Source: Cytophagaceae bacterium (GTDB taxonomy: Bacteria > Bacteroidota > Bacteroidia > Cytophagales > Spirosomataceae). Taken from it: 32,342 nt of DNA. This document shows, in pieces, positions 15,864 through 23,876 of this stretch. Position numbers and translations under genes: made by a program. Within the stretch, counting starts at the first letter, position 1; every line of letters begins with the position of its first letter. The notes under the pieces were generated by a model, which was not told the DNA's origin, did no database searches, and saw only the letters and a program-made list of their open reading frames with translations. The stretch spans positions 1-32,342 of the forward strand of contig JAIXOL010000004.1 in assembly GCA_027486845.1 (NCBI GenBank), given 5' to 3'.

Positions 15864-17216
15864 TTACACCGCATCAGATAAACTACTGAATGTAAAGTCT
15901 CTAATTTTTAATGGAGGAACTAAACAACCACCAATTCGAGTCGGAACACCCATTGCTTCAAGGTTATTGAGCATGATAATCGGACTTTCGTTGAAACGGA
16001 AGTTTTTTACAGGAAACTTGATTTGTCCTTTCTCGATATAGAAAGTTCCGTCACGGGTAAGCCCTGTGTAAAGCAATGTTTGTGGGTCAACTGCTCGGAT
16101 ATACCACATACGTGTTACCAAGATGCCTTTTTCAGTTCCTTTTATCAAATCAGCCAAAGATTCTGTGCCGCCAGCCATGATGAAACCTGATGGTGGTGGA
16201 ACTCCTTTAACTCCTTTTTTATCTGCCCAAAATCTTGAATAATATACATTTTTCACGACGCCATTTTCAATCCAAGAGATTTTTTCTTGAGGACGACCGT
16301 CGCTTCCACCGCCACCCATTCGGCCACCGCCGCCGCCACCAAAACCAGAAGTTGGAATTTCGATATTGCTTGGGTCAGAATAAATATTTACTCTTTCATC
16401 AAAAAGTTTTTCGCCCAATCGTGTACCACCGCCTTTTTTACTCAAAAAACTACGACCTTCGTCGGCATTTCGGGCATCCATGCTACGCATCATGTTTTGC
16501 AATAAATCTATAGAAGCGGCTGGTTCAAGAATAACAGTATATTTACCTGGCTCAAGTGCTTTTGCTGTACTCGAAGCCAATGCTTTTTGCATGGCAATTT
16601 CGGTCGCTTGTTTGGTACTTAATTTTGAAACATCGTTAAAATCGCGAATGGCATAACCTGAACCAAGACCGTCGGCTGTGCGAACTGTAATTGAAAAATC
16701 TACCGAAGTTGATTTGTTAAAGCCAAAAAGGCCTTTACTATTTCCCATGGCCGAATATCCTGCCGAATCTTCCATGTAACCTGCAGCAGTTAAACCTTTT
16801 TTCGAACATGGGTCTATGCTATCAAAAGCAGCTTTTGCACGATAATCAGGGTCTATATTGGCCGTTGAATCTGCAAATGTTGGTGCTTCGATATATGTTT
16901 GTGGCCCCAACATTGGCATATATTCTGGATTTTCGGGAGCAAGACGAGCAATTTCCTCGGCTCTCCTTACTGTTTTTTCTAGCGAAGCATCATCAAACTC
17001 GTTGATTGTTGCCGTGCCTGAACGTTTACCAAAAACTGCTGTAACCGCCAATGATTGATCATACGACTCTCCACTCGTCGAAACTGAATTTCGGGCATAA
17101 CGAATATTTCCAGTGCGACCTCCATTGAGAGCAACACTCATTTCGTCTGCTTTTGAAAATGCTAAAACCTTATCTATAATCTTTTTAGCTTCTTCTTTTG
17201 TTAATATTTTATTCAT
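15864..17216 (-). CDS. tldE: TldE/PmbA-type subunit of TldD/E protease, copy 2
   Basis: This is a close paralogue of the protein at 8627-9964, with the same blocks: GNIRYARNSVSTSG, APENPEY, ALEPGKYTVILEP, DARNADEGRSFLSK, and a C-terminal FRFNESPIIMLNNLE ending in FTFSSLSDAV like copy 1. I choose the ATG at 17216 (MNKILTKEEAKKIIDKVL, 450 residues) over the upstream ATG at 17252, because the paralogue starts here and the extra 12 residues overlap an intergenic repeat. Like other TldE subunits it lacks HExxxH, and it has no signal peptide. It differs from copy 1 by a glycine-rich insertion around residues 290-303. It is co-directional with tldD2 and should form a heterodimer with it. Confidence 0.9.
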   Translation of the reverse strand: MNKILTKEEAKKIIDKVLAFSKADEMSVALNGGRTGNIRYARNSVSTSGESYDQSLAVTAVFGKRSGTATINEFDDASLEKTVRRAEEIARLAPENPEYMPMLGPQTYIEAPTFADSTANIDPDYRAKAAFDSIDPCSKKGLTAAGYMEDSAGYSAMGNSKGLFGFNKSTSVDFSITVRTADGLGSGYAIRDFNDVSKLSTKQATEIAMQKALASSTAKALEPGKYTVILEPAASIDLLQNMMRSMDARNADEGRSFLSKKGGGTRLGEKLFDERVNIYSDPSNIEIPTSGFGGGGGGRMGGGGSDGRPQEKISWIENGVVKNVYYSRFWADKKGVKGVPPPSGFIMAGGTESLADLIKGTEKGILVTRMWYIRAVDPQTLLYTGLTRDGTFYIEKGQIKFPVKNFRFNESPIIMLNNLEAMGVPTRIGGCLVPPLKIRDFTFSSLSDAV

Positions 17217-17239
17217 TTGTTTTAGTTTTTTTGGAATGA

Positions 17240-17375
17240 GGTTCAAATGCACAAAAGGTCAAAGGTGCAGAGGTTAAAAGGAACAAAGTTTTACTAATTT
17301 ACCATCTACTTTCTTTACTCTAATAAACTTTCACTCTTGTTACTCTGTGCCTCTGTATCTTTGCTACTTTGTGCC
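17240..17375. repeat. Inverted octamer array in the tldD2-tldE2 gap
   Basis: Six contiguous 8-bp units run from 17240 to 17287: GGTTCAAA, TGCACAAA, AGGTCAAA, GGTGCAGA, GGTTAAAA, GGAACAAA. After 40 bases, six units in the opposite orientation run from 17328 to 17375: CTTTCACT, CTTGTTAC, TCTGTGCC, TCTGTATC, TTTGCTAC, TTTGTGCC. The frame of 8 is kept without slips inside each arm. It is the larger relative of the array at 10025-10105. Confidence 0.75.
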
Positions 17376-17393
17376 TAAAATATGCCTCAAAGT

Positions 17394-19037
17394 TTAAATT
17401 TTTCTTCCAGTATTGATTACGTTTACGCCATTGAAACGAGTCGTGGCACTTCCGTGCGAAACGGCACTCACCTGTGAAGGTTGTCCTTTTCCATCGAAAA
17501 ACGAACCAAAAGTACGGTAATCGTCTTTATCGCAAATCTGCACGCATGAGTTCCAAAACTCTTGCGTATTTGATTGATAGGCTACATCATCAAGCATTCC
17601 TACAAGTTCTCCGTTTTTAATTTCATAGAAAAGTTGTCCACCAAACTGGAAGTTATAACGCTGCTGATCAATCGAATACGAGCCACGACCAATGATATAA
17701 ATGCCTTTTTCAACGCCTTTAATCATATCAAAAACGCTCAATTTATCTTTACCCGCTTTTAACGAAACATTTGGCATACGTTGGAATTGTACTGAATTCC
17801 AGTTGTCGGCATAGCAACAGCCGTGTGAAGCATTTTCGCCTAAAATATTGACTTGGTCACGAGTAGCTTGGTAGTTTACCAAAATACCATCTTTTATCAA
17901 ATCCCATTCCTTGCAAGGTACACCTTCGTCGTCGTAACCGACGGTTCCAAGTGTATATGGCTGGGTTTTATCTGCTACAATATTTACATGTTTGCTACCG
18001 TAGTTAAAAGCTTTTGTTTTCCATTTATCGAGTGTTGCAAAACTTGTTCCTGCATAATTGGCTTCATAACCCAATACACGATCAAGTTCTGTTGGATGTC
18101 CAACCGACTCATGGATTGTTAGACCTAAGTGATTTGGGTCGAGTACCAAGTCATATTTTCCTGCTGGAACAGTTTTCGCAGTGAGTTTTTGTTGAGCTTG
18201 TTTCGATGCCATGATTGCATCTTCAACCATGTCATAGGAGTTTCGATAGCCAATCAAGCCATTTGGAGCTGAGATTTTTTCGCTTGCCAAACCGTCTAGG
18301 TATTCATAACCCATACCCATTGGCGAGCTGATGGCATCACGAGTTTTGAATTTTCCAGCTGCTTTATCAACAGCCGTTACGGTGAAAGTTGGCCAAATAC
18401 GATGCACATCCTGATCGATATAGGAGCCATCTGAAGATGCGAAGTACTTTTGTTCGTTTACAAAAAACAAGTTTGATGTTACAAAACCAGCACCATTTTT
18501 CATGGCTTCGCCGTTTACATTCATCAATAAATCTATTTTTTCTTTTATTGGAACTTCAAACGCATTTTTTACGATTGGAGTTTTCCAAACTATCTCACCA
18601 ACACCTTTTTGTGGTGCGAGTATTACTGGCTCTTTCTGAATTTTGGCATTTGCTTTAGCAATTGCTACTGCAGTTTCGGCACATTTGGCAATGCCTTCAG
18701 GCGTAACATCGCTTGTTGCTGCAAAACCCCAAGTTCCGTTGGCAATTACTCTGATACCTACGCCGTAAGATTCGGCATTGGTGATGTTTTGTACTTTGGT
18801 TTCACGAGTAAATACAAATTGTTGCAAATATCGACCGATACGAACATCTGTATAAGTCGCACCTCGTGATTTGGTTGCGTTGAGAGCAATATCAGCCAAT
18901 CGTTTTTTCGTGGCAATATCAGCTCCTGGCTCAAGTAGATGCTCAGCAGATACCATATTCCCAAGTACGGGAATCGAAGAACCCATCATAGCTCCCAAAC
19001 CCATACCAGATAATTGGATAAAATCCCTTCTTTTCAT
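17394..19037 (-). CDS. tldD: TldD-type metalloprotease with Tat signal, copy 2
   Basis: This 547-residue paralogue of the protein at 10111-11766 is similar over its whole length. It starts with ATG, giving MKRRDFIQLSGMGLGAMMG, a twin-arginine-like signal (KRRDF plus a hydrophobic stretch), and so is predicted to be exported folded by the Tat system. HESVGH at residues 309-314 is the HExxxH zinc motif, followed by PTELDRVLGYEANYAGTSF. The C-terminus keeps the NSCVQICDKDDYRTFGSFFDGKGQPSQ block with the candidate third-ligand cysteine. The twin-arginine start contrasts with Escherichia coli TldD, which is cytoplasmic. It is followed by tldE2 after a 177-base gap that holds an octamer array, and is preceded by a 435-base non-coding stretch. 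Confidence 0.9.
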   Translation of the reverse strand: MKRRDFIQLSGMGLGAMMGSSIPVLGNMVSAEHLLEPGADIATKKRLADIALNATKSRGATYTDVRIGRYLQQFVFTRETKVQNITNAESYGVGIRVIANGTWGFAATSDVTPEGIAKCAETAVAIAKANAKIQKEPVILAPQKGVGEIVWKTPIVKNAFEVPIKEKIDLLMNVNGEAMKNGAGFVTSNLFFVNEQKYFASSDGSYIDQDVHRIWPTFTVTAVDKAAGKFKTRDAISSPMGMGYEYLDGLASEKISAPNGLIGYRNSYDMVEDAIMASKQAQQKLTAKTVPAGKYDLVLDPNHLGLTIHESVGHPTELDRVLGYEANYAGTSFATLDKWKTKAFNYGSKHVNIVADKTQPYTLGTVGYDDEGVPCKEWDLIKDGILVNYQATRDQVNILGENASHGCCYADNWNSVQFQRMPNVSLKAGKDKLSVFDMIKGVEKGIYIIGRGSYSIDQQRYNFQFGGQLFYEIKNGELVGMLDDVAYQSNTQEFWNSCVQICDKDDYRTFGSFFDGKGQPSQVSAVSHGSATTRFNGVNVINTGRKI

Positions 19038-19257
19038 GTTAGGTTGTTGATTGAATTAAAAATGAAATTTATTGTAAAAATGAACAAATATTCGGTTAAA
19101 AGAAATTTTTTAAAACGAAAACGATATTTTATTAGTAAATAAAGAAATAAAACTAATGAATTGAATAGATTTTTGAATGATTAGATAGACAAATCGGAGT
19201 TTTTTAGCGACTTTTTTATAAGAATGTTTCTCAACTTATATCAAAGATTGAAATTCT

Positions 19258-19294
19258 ATTATTCTATTTTACCAAAAAGGTAAAATAGAATAAT
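19258..19294. repeat. Perfect 16-bp AT-rich inverted repeat
   Basis: ATTATTCTATTTTACC (19258-19273), loop AAAAA, and the exact reverse complement (19279-19294) form a 16-bp stem. It lies upstream of both divergent genes, so it does not terminate either of them. It may be an operator, a REP-like element or the terminator of an unseen small transcript. Confidence 0.7.
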
Positions 19295-19405
19295 TTACCG
19301 TGTAACGCTGCATTTTTTTACTTACTCTTTTTAGATGTTGTTATTTCGTCAAATGTCAGTTAGTCTCCTTGGTAGAAATTAAAATGTTCAATACTCAACC
19401 CGTCA

Positions 19406-19433
19406 TTGTTTTGAAAAAGTTTACGTAGTTTTG
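19406..19433 (+). promoter_or_regulatory. Candidate galM promoter
   Basis: TTG (19406-19408) and TAGTTTTG (19426-19433) are 17 bases apart. This fits the TTTG/TAnnTTTG consensus of Bacteroidota housekeeping promoters. The ATG lies 40 bases downstream of the -7 element. Confidence 0.5.
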
Positions 19434-19472
19434 CTTTCTCAAATTTTACATTTCTATAAAAAATAAAATATA

Positions 19473-20525
19473 ATGAGTATCGAAAAACAATCTTTTGGGA
19501 AGCTTCCCGATGGCAGAGAAACAAGCCTTTATACATTAAAAAATGTAGCAGGAATGGAAGCTAAAATCTCTGATTTTGGTGGAATTCTTGTTTCATTGAC
19601 AGCCCCAGACCGTGATGGGAATTTTGCTGATGTAGTTCATGGTTGTGATTCTTTGGAAATTTATTTAAAAGGAGTGCCATATTTCGGGGCAATTATTGGA
19701 CGATTTGGAAATAGAATTGCCAAAGGTAGCTTTGAATTGGATGGTGTAACTTATTCATTACCAATCAATAACGGTGTAAATGCACTACATGGTGGTTTGA
19801 AGGGTTTCGATAAAAAAATTTGGAATGCTACTGTCATTGAGGGTGAAGAACCAGCTCTGAAATTAAGCTATTTGGCAGCCGATATGGAAGAAGGTTATCC
19901 AGGAAATTTGAGTATCGAAGTAATTTATACTTTACAGATTGATAATACATTAAGAATTGATTATAAAGCGACAACTGACAAAGCCACAGTTTTGAATTTA
20001 ACGAATCATTCATATTTTAATTTGAATGGAGCTGCCGATGTGCTTGACCATGAGGTGATTTTGCACGCCGATAAATTCTTGCCAGTTGATGCGACTGTAA
20101 TTCCAACGGGTGAGTTACGACCAGTTGCAGGTACTCCATTTGATTTCACCGAAAAACACAAAATAGGTGAGAGAATCAACGATACTTCTTATGAGCAAAT
20201 TATATTGGGAAGTGGTTATGACCATTGTTATGTATTGACTGATACAAGCTCAGTTTTAAGATTGGCTGCCGAAGTTTTCGAGCCGCAAACGGGTAGATTA
20301 ATGGAGGTTTTCACGACAGAGCCAGGAATGCAGTTTTACTCGGCTAATCATTTAAAAGGTGATATTATTGGCAAAGGTGGAATTACTTACGGCCGTCGTT
20401 CGGCATTTTGTGTTGAAACCCAACATTTTCCAGATTCACCAAATCAGCCTCATTTTCCATCTACCGTTTTGAGACCTGATGAGGTTTATCAATCGACTAC
20501 ATCGTATAAATTTTCAGCGAAATAA
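19473..20525 (+). CDS. galM: Aldose 1-epimerase (mutarotase)
   Basis: The enzyme interconverts alpha and beta anomers of aldoses such as glucose and galactose. The 350-residue length is usual for the family. Visible motifs are FGAIIGRFGNRIAKG (about residues 71-85), LHGGLKGFDKKIW (about 103-115), the catalytic-histidine segment NHSYFNLNG (about 177-185) and the catalytic-glutamate segment FCVETQHFPDSPNQP (about 310-324). No signal peptide is present, so it acts in the cytoplasm. It is probably transcribed alone: a promoter-like element precedes it and a clear intrinsic terminator follows within 45 bases. No sugar-utilisation gene is adjacent, so its substrate cannot be narrowed. Confidence 0.95.
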   Translation: MSIEKQSFGKLPDGRETSLYTLKNVAGMEAKISDFGGILVSLTAPDRDGNFADVVHGCDSLEIYLKGVPYFGAIIGRFGNRIAKGSFELDGVTYSLPINNGVNALHGGLKGFDKKIWNATVIEGEEPALKLSYLAADMEEGYPGNLSIEVIYTLQIDNTLRIDYKATTDKATVLNLTNHSYFNLNGAADVLDHEVILHADKFLPVDATVIPTGELRPVAGTPFDFTEKHKIGERINDTSYEQIILGSGYDHCYVLTDTSSVLRLAAEVFEPQTGRLMEVFTTEPGMQFYSANHLKGDIIGKGGITYGRRSAFCVETQHFPDSPNQPHFPSTVLRPDEVYQSTTSYKFSAK

Positions 20526-20536
20526 TATTTTTCAAG

Positions 20537-20568
20537 AAAACATCGTCAAGAAATGGCGATGTTTTTTT
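20537..20568 (+). terminator. Intrinsic terminator of galM
   Basis: AAAACATCG (20537-20545) and CGATGTTTT (20557-20565) form a 9-bp stem around an 11-base loop, followed by a T run up to 20568. It lies 11 bases after the galM stop. Confidence 0.85.
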
Positions 20569-20572
20569 ACAT

Positions 20573-20580
20573 TATTTTTG
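20573..20580 (+). promoter_or_regulatory. Candidate -7 element of the amidohydrolase gene
   Basis: TATTTTTG matches TAnnTTTG and ends 23 bases before the chosen ATG at 20604. It begins only four bases after the T run of the galM terminator. No good -33 box was found. Confidence 0.4.
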
Positions 20581-20603
20581 TAGCAATTAAAGCAATCGAA
20601 AAC

Positions 20604-22007
20604 ATGAAAAAAACTATCCTAACGAATATCCTTATTTTATTTATTAATTCTCTTTGCATTGCTCAAAGTAAAGTCGATTTGGTAATCACAAATGCTAATA
20701 TTATTGATATTCGGACAGGTAAACTGACTAATGATAAGGTAGTTATTGTCGATAAAGGAGAGATTATTAATGTTTGCTCAACTGCCAAACTGAATAAATA
20801 CAAAGCTAATAAGACGATTTCGGCAAAAGGAAAATTTGTGATGCCGGCTTTATGGGATATGCACGTACATTTTGGCGGTGGGGATAGCTTGATTCAAGAA
20901 AATAAAGATTTGATGAATCTGTATATCGCAATGGGAGTCACGGCTGTGAGAGATGCGGCGGCTGATATTTCACCGAGCGTATTAGAATGGCGTAAGGCTG
21001 TGAATGATGGCAAACTACTAGGACCAACGATTTTTACTTCTGGGCCAAAACTCGAAGGTTATAAATCAATTTGGCTCGGCGATATTGAGGTTGGCACAAT
21101 GGACGAGGTAAACAAAGCTCTTGATTCGCTCGATAAACTAAAAGTCGATTTTGTAAAAATTACTGATAACACAATTAAGCCCGAAATATTTATGGGCAGT
21201 ATTAAAGAGGCGAGGCGGAGAGGTTATAAAACTTCAGCACATATTCCGCCCGTATTTACGATTGAGCAAGTGAGTGAAGCTGGTTTGAGTAGTGTTGAAC
21301 ATATTACATACTTGTTGCGTGCAGGACTCAAAAACCAGAAAGAACTAAGCAATCATGTAGCCAATGGCACACTAACATCAAGAGATTTGTCATTGAAAGC
21401 CCTCAACGAATTTGATGTAATTACTGCACAAGCGGCATTTAAGGTTTTGGCCAAAAACAAAACTGCCGTAACTCCAACATTGTCAATTAGTTATGCAACG
21501 GCTTTTTTAGATATAAACGACCACCAAAATGATTCTTTCTTGAAATATATTGGGCCGGGTTTACGTAAAACTTATGATTGGCGAGTGCAACGTGCAGCCA
21601 AAGATTCAAAAGAAGCTATCGAAATACGTCACCGAACAATTGAAAAAGCTGCATCTTTATTGCCATTATTGCAGCGTTCGGGCGTGAAGATTTTGGCTGG
21701 AACTGATGCTGGATATTTGAATAGTTTTGATTACCCAGGCTTGGGTCTTCACCAAGAGCTGGAATTGATGGTTAAAAATGGACTAACACCATTACAAGCT
21801 TTACAAGCATCCATAATTAATGGTCCTGAATTTTTGAATAAATCAGAAAAATACGGAAGTATAAGTAATGGTAAAAAAGCAGATATTTTATTACTCGACG
21901 AAAACCCTTTGCTCAATATATCGGCTACACAAAAAATCTATGGATTAGTAGCTCACGGAGAATATTTGGACGCTGCCAAACTTAAAAGTTTGTTGATTGT
22001 GAGGTAG
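20604..22007 (+). CDS. Exported amidohydrolase family protein
   Basis: This is a metal-dependent hydrolase of the amidohydrolase superfamily, imidazolonepropionase-like branch. I choose the ATG at 20604 (467 residues), which gives a signal peptide MKKTILTNILILFINSLCIAQ; the in-frame ATG at 20553 lies inside the galM terminator. Metal and catalytic residues are visible: HVH at residues 87-89 (WDMHVHFGG), Lys185 in DFVKITD as the candidate carboxylated lysine, His in TSAHIPP (about 213), His in SVEHITY (about 234) and Asp in LAGTDAGY (about 373). The exported location and the family suggest a periplasmic peptidase or cyclic-amide hydrolase similar to prolidase-like members. The substrate is unknown. 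Confidence 0.88.
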   Translation: MKKTILTNILILFINSLCIAQSKVDLVITNANIIDIRTGKLTNDKVVIVDKGEIINVCSTAKLNKYKANKTISAKGKFVMPALWDMHVHFGGGDSLIQENKDLMNLYIAMGVTAVRDAAADISPSVLEWRKAVNDGKLLGPTIFTSGPKLEGYKSIWLGDIEVGTMDEVNKALDSLDKLKVDFVKITDNTIKPEIFMGSIKEARRRGYKTSAHIPPVFTIEQVSEAGLSSVEHITYLLRAGLKNQKELSNHVANGTLTSRDLSLKALNEFDVITAQAAFKVLAKNKTAVTPTLSISYATAFLDINDHQNDSFLKYIGPGLRKTYDWRVQRAAKDSKEAIEIRHRTIEKAASLLPLLQRSGVKILAGTDAGYLNSFDYPGLGLHQELELMVKNGLTPLQALQASIINGPEFLNKSEKYGSISNGKKADILLLDENPLLNISATQKIYGLVAHGEYLDAAKLKSLLIVR

Positions 22008-22367
22008 TTGATAATTATATTCAGAAAGTTCTTTGAGTAATTTTGTTATTCTAAAGTTTTTTATTTGTTTTTTTGAAAAAATAGTTCGATGCCAAGGAAA
22101 GTCATTTCTGAATTTTTAAGTGGTTGTTTATCAGGTTTTTAATTAAAATATTCGATTTATTTTATTATTTTAGCTATGCACCCGCTTAGAGATATTTATT
22201 AATGCTGCTTTCTTTATTTCTTTATAAATGGAAAATTTGAAGAATTGATTTTGAACCATCTTTTACTTTGTTTTCCAATCGCAATCAGCATACTAATTTG
22301 TCGTTTTTGTATATTTTAAATTAAAAAAAATACTCGTAGCTTTGTTGAATAAATTCATTTAAAATCT
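22008..22367. other. 360-bp intergenic region
   Basis: No open frame longer than about 17 codons makes sense here, and I see no tRNA or strong hairpin. It is very AT-rich. Its only recognisable signal is the -7-like TAGCTTTG at 22337-22344 before the reductase gene. Confidence 0.5.
22337..22344 (+). promoter_or_regulatory. Candidate -7 element of the reductase gene
   Basis: TAGCTTTG matches TAnnTTTG and ends 23 bases before the TTG start codon at 22368. The nearest TTTG-type box ends at 22309, which leaves 27 bases and is longer than usual. Confidence 0.4.
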
Positions 22368-22937
22368 TTGAGAAAGCTTAAACTACAAATACAAATGTCG
22401 GTCGATGGGTTTATTGCTGGCCCAAATGCTGAAATGGATTGGATGGTATGGGACTGGGACGATGCTCTAAAAAATTACGTTATTGCTCTCACAAAACCAG
22501 TTGATTGTATCGTTTTAGGTCGAAAATTAGCCGAAGGGTTTATCCCGCATTGGTCATGTGCTGCACAAATCGAAAACGAGGAGCAGATTTTTGCCTTGAA
22601 AATGAACGAAACCCATAAAGTTGTTTTTACGAAAACACTTAAAAGTGCCGACTGGTCTAATACGGTTTTGGCAAATGGAAATCTTTCCTATGAAATCAAT
22701 ACCTTGAAAAATCAAGAAGGTGGCGATATTATCGTATATGGTGGAGGGTCATTTGTTTCCTCTTTAATAAACAAAGGTTTGATTGATGAATATCATCTTT
22801 TCATAAATCCTACGATATTGGGGAGTGGAATGCCTATTTTTCAGAGCCTTTCTACCAAACAAAATCTTGTTTTAAAGCTAACACAAGGCTTCGATTGTGG
22901 AATGACTGTACTCTGTTATGAAATCAAAAAAGATTAA
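22368..22937 (+). CDS. Dihydrofolate reductase-like (RibD C-terminal) protein
   Basis: This is a 189-residue NAD(P)H-dependent reductase-fold protein of the RibD C-terminal/dihydrofolate reductase group. Visible features are KLQIQMSVDGFIAGPNAEMDWM at the N-terminus, CIVLGRKLAEGF (about residues 45-56), HKVVFTKTL, and the nucleotide-binding DIIVYGGGSFVSSLI segment (about 119-133) followed by DEYHLFINPTILGSGMPIF. The start is a TTG at 22368. The homologous start MRKLKLQIQMS is typical, so I prefer it over the internal ATG nine codons on. The true reaction is unknown for most members. It heads a small group with a VOC and a DoxX-like protein, all of them typical single-domain accessory proteins. 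Confidence 0.88.
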   Translation: MRKLKLQIQMSVDGFIAGPNAEMDWMVWDWDDALKNYVIALTKPVDCIVLGRKLAEGFIPHWSCAAQIENEEQIFALKMNETHKVVFTKTLKSADWSNTVLANGNLSYEINTLKNQEGGDIIVYGGGSFVSSLINKGLIDEYHLFINPTILGSGMPIFQSLSTKQNLVLKLTQGFDCGMTVLCYEIKKD

Positions 22938-23016
22938 TACCCAAAAGCAAAATCTGTTAATGAACCGCATTCTGCCGATTTTTGATATGGTTTTTTAGAC
23001 AGAATCATGAAAAACT

Positions 23017-23439
23017 ATGAATAATGAAATTTCTCTTTGCCTTTGGTTTGATGGTCAAGCGAAGGAGGCAGCTGAGTTTTATTGCTCGATTTTTGAAAAT
23101 TCAAAAATCACTTCCGAAAACACCATGATGGTCACATTTGATTTGAATGGTCGAAAATTAATGGGGCTCAACGGTGGACCTCAATTCAAGTTTAATGAAG
23201 CAGCTTCACTTTTTATAAGTTGCGATAACCAAGACGAAATTGATTATTATTGGGCTAAACTTACCGAAGGAGGCGAAGAAGGTATGTGTGGTTGGTTAAA
23301 AGATAAATTTGGACTTTCATGGCAAATTGTGCCTTCAATTTTAGGTAAATTAATGTCTGACCCTGAAAAAAGTACGCGAGTTGTACAAGCTTTTTTGCAC
23401 ATGAAAAAAATCAATATTCAAATACTTCTAAACGCTTAA
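23017..23439 (+). CDS. VOC family protein (PhnB-like)
   Basis: This 140-residue cytoplasmic protein belongs to the vicinal oxygen chelate superfamily, in the branch formerly labelled 3-demethylubiquinone-9 3-methyltransferase. The N-terminal LCLWFDGQAKEAAEFYCSIFENSK, the central GRKLMGLNGGPQFKFNEAASLFISC and the C-terminal GWLKDKFGLSWQIVPSIL are its hallmark blocks. Family members bind metal or small hydrophobic molecules, and the old methyltransferase name is not supported functionally. It ends 4 bases before the DoxX-like gene, so the two are co-transcribed. Confidence 0.9.
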   Translation: MNNEISLCLWFDGQAKEAAEFYCSIFENSKITSENTMMVTFDLNGRKLMGLNGGPQFKFNEAASLFISCDNQDEIDYYWAKLTEGGEEGMCGWLKDKFGLSWQIVPSILGKLMSDPEKSTRVVQAFLHMKKINIQILLNA

Positions 23440-23443
23440 AAAA

Positions 23444-23815
23444 ATGAAAAAAGACAAAATTATTTATTGGACAGCGACAACAATAATCGCTTTATTTGAA
23501 GGACTCATGCCTGCTTTGACTTCACAATCCGAACTGGCAAAAGAAGGTATTAGACATTTGGGTTATCCAGAATATTTTGGAAACGCTTTGGTTGTTTTTA
23601 AGGTATTAGGAGTTTTGGCATTAATTATTCCTCAAGTTCCTAAACGAGTAAAAGAATGGGCTTACGCTGGTTTTGTTTTTGATTTTATTTTTGCAACAAT
23701 CAGTCACGGTGCAGTTGATGGAATTAATGGACAAACATTTTTTCCTTTGGTAGTTTTGGCGATTTTAGGAGTTTCGTATATCTATTATCATAAATTAAAT
23801 CCTCAAAATGACTGA
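23444..23815 (+). CDS. DoxX-like membrane protein
   Basis: This 123-residue protein has four predicted membrane helices (about residues 8-26, 45-65, 71-90 and 99-117). The pattern ALTSQSELAKEGIRHLGYPEYFGNALVVFKVLGVLAL and the following KEWAYAGFVFDFIFATISH match the DoxX_2 group. These small inner-membrane proteins are common beside VOC and reductase genes and have no firmly assigned reaction. It is closely coupled to the VOC gene upstream and ends before a shared terminator-like hairpin. Confidence 0.88.
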   Translation: MKKDKIIYWTATTIIALFEGLMPALTSQSELAKEGIRHLGYPEYFGNALVVFKVLGVLALIIPQVPKRVKEWAYAGFVFDFIFATISHGAVDGINGQTFFPLVVLAILGVSYIYYHKLNPQND

Positions 23816-23876
23816 TGCTAAGGGTTTATTTTAAAGTTGTTAGCGATATTTTGGCAAAAAAATGACAAGTGTAAAT

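Larger units (their letters stand above)
19038..19472. other. 435-bp divergent intergenic region
   Basis: This stretch between the divergent tldD2 and galM genes has no credible coding frame. It holds an AT-rich perfect inverted repeat at 19258-19294 and a candidate promoter for galM at 19406-19433. No clear TAnnTTTG element for tldD2 was found; the nearest match, AATATTTG on the minus strand at about 19092-19085, has one mismatch. Confidence 0.6.

Noticed and set aside
17217-17252. Longer N-terminus of TldE2 from the ATG at 17252
   Set aside because: The extra residues are encoded in the octamer array region and are absent from the paralogue.
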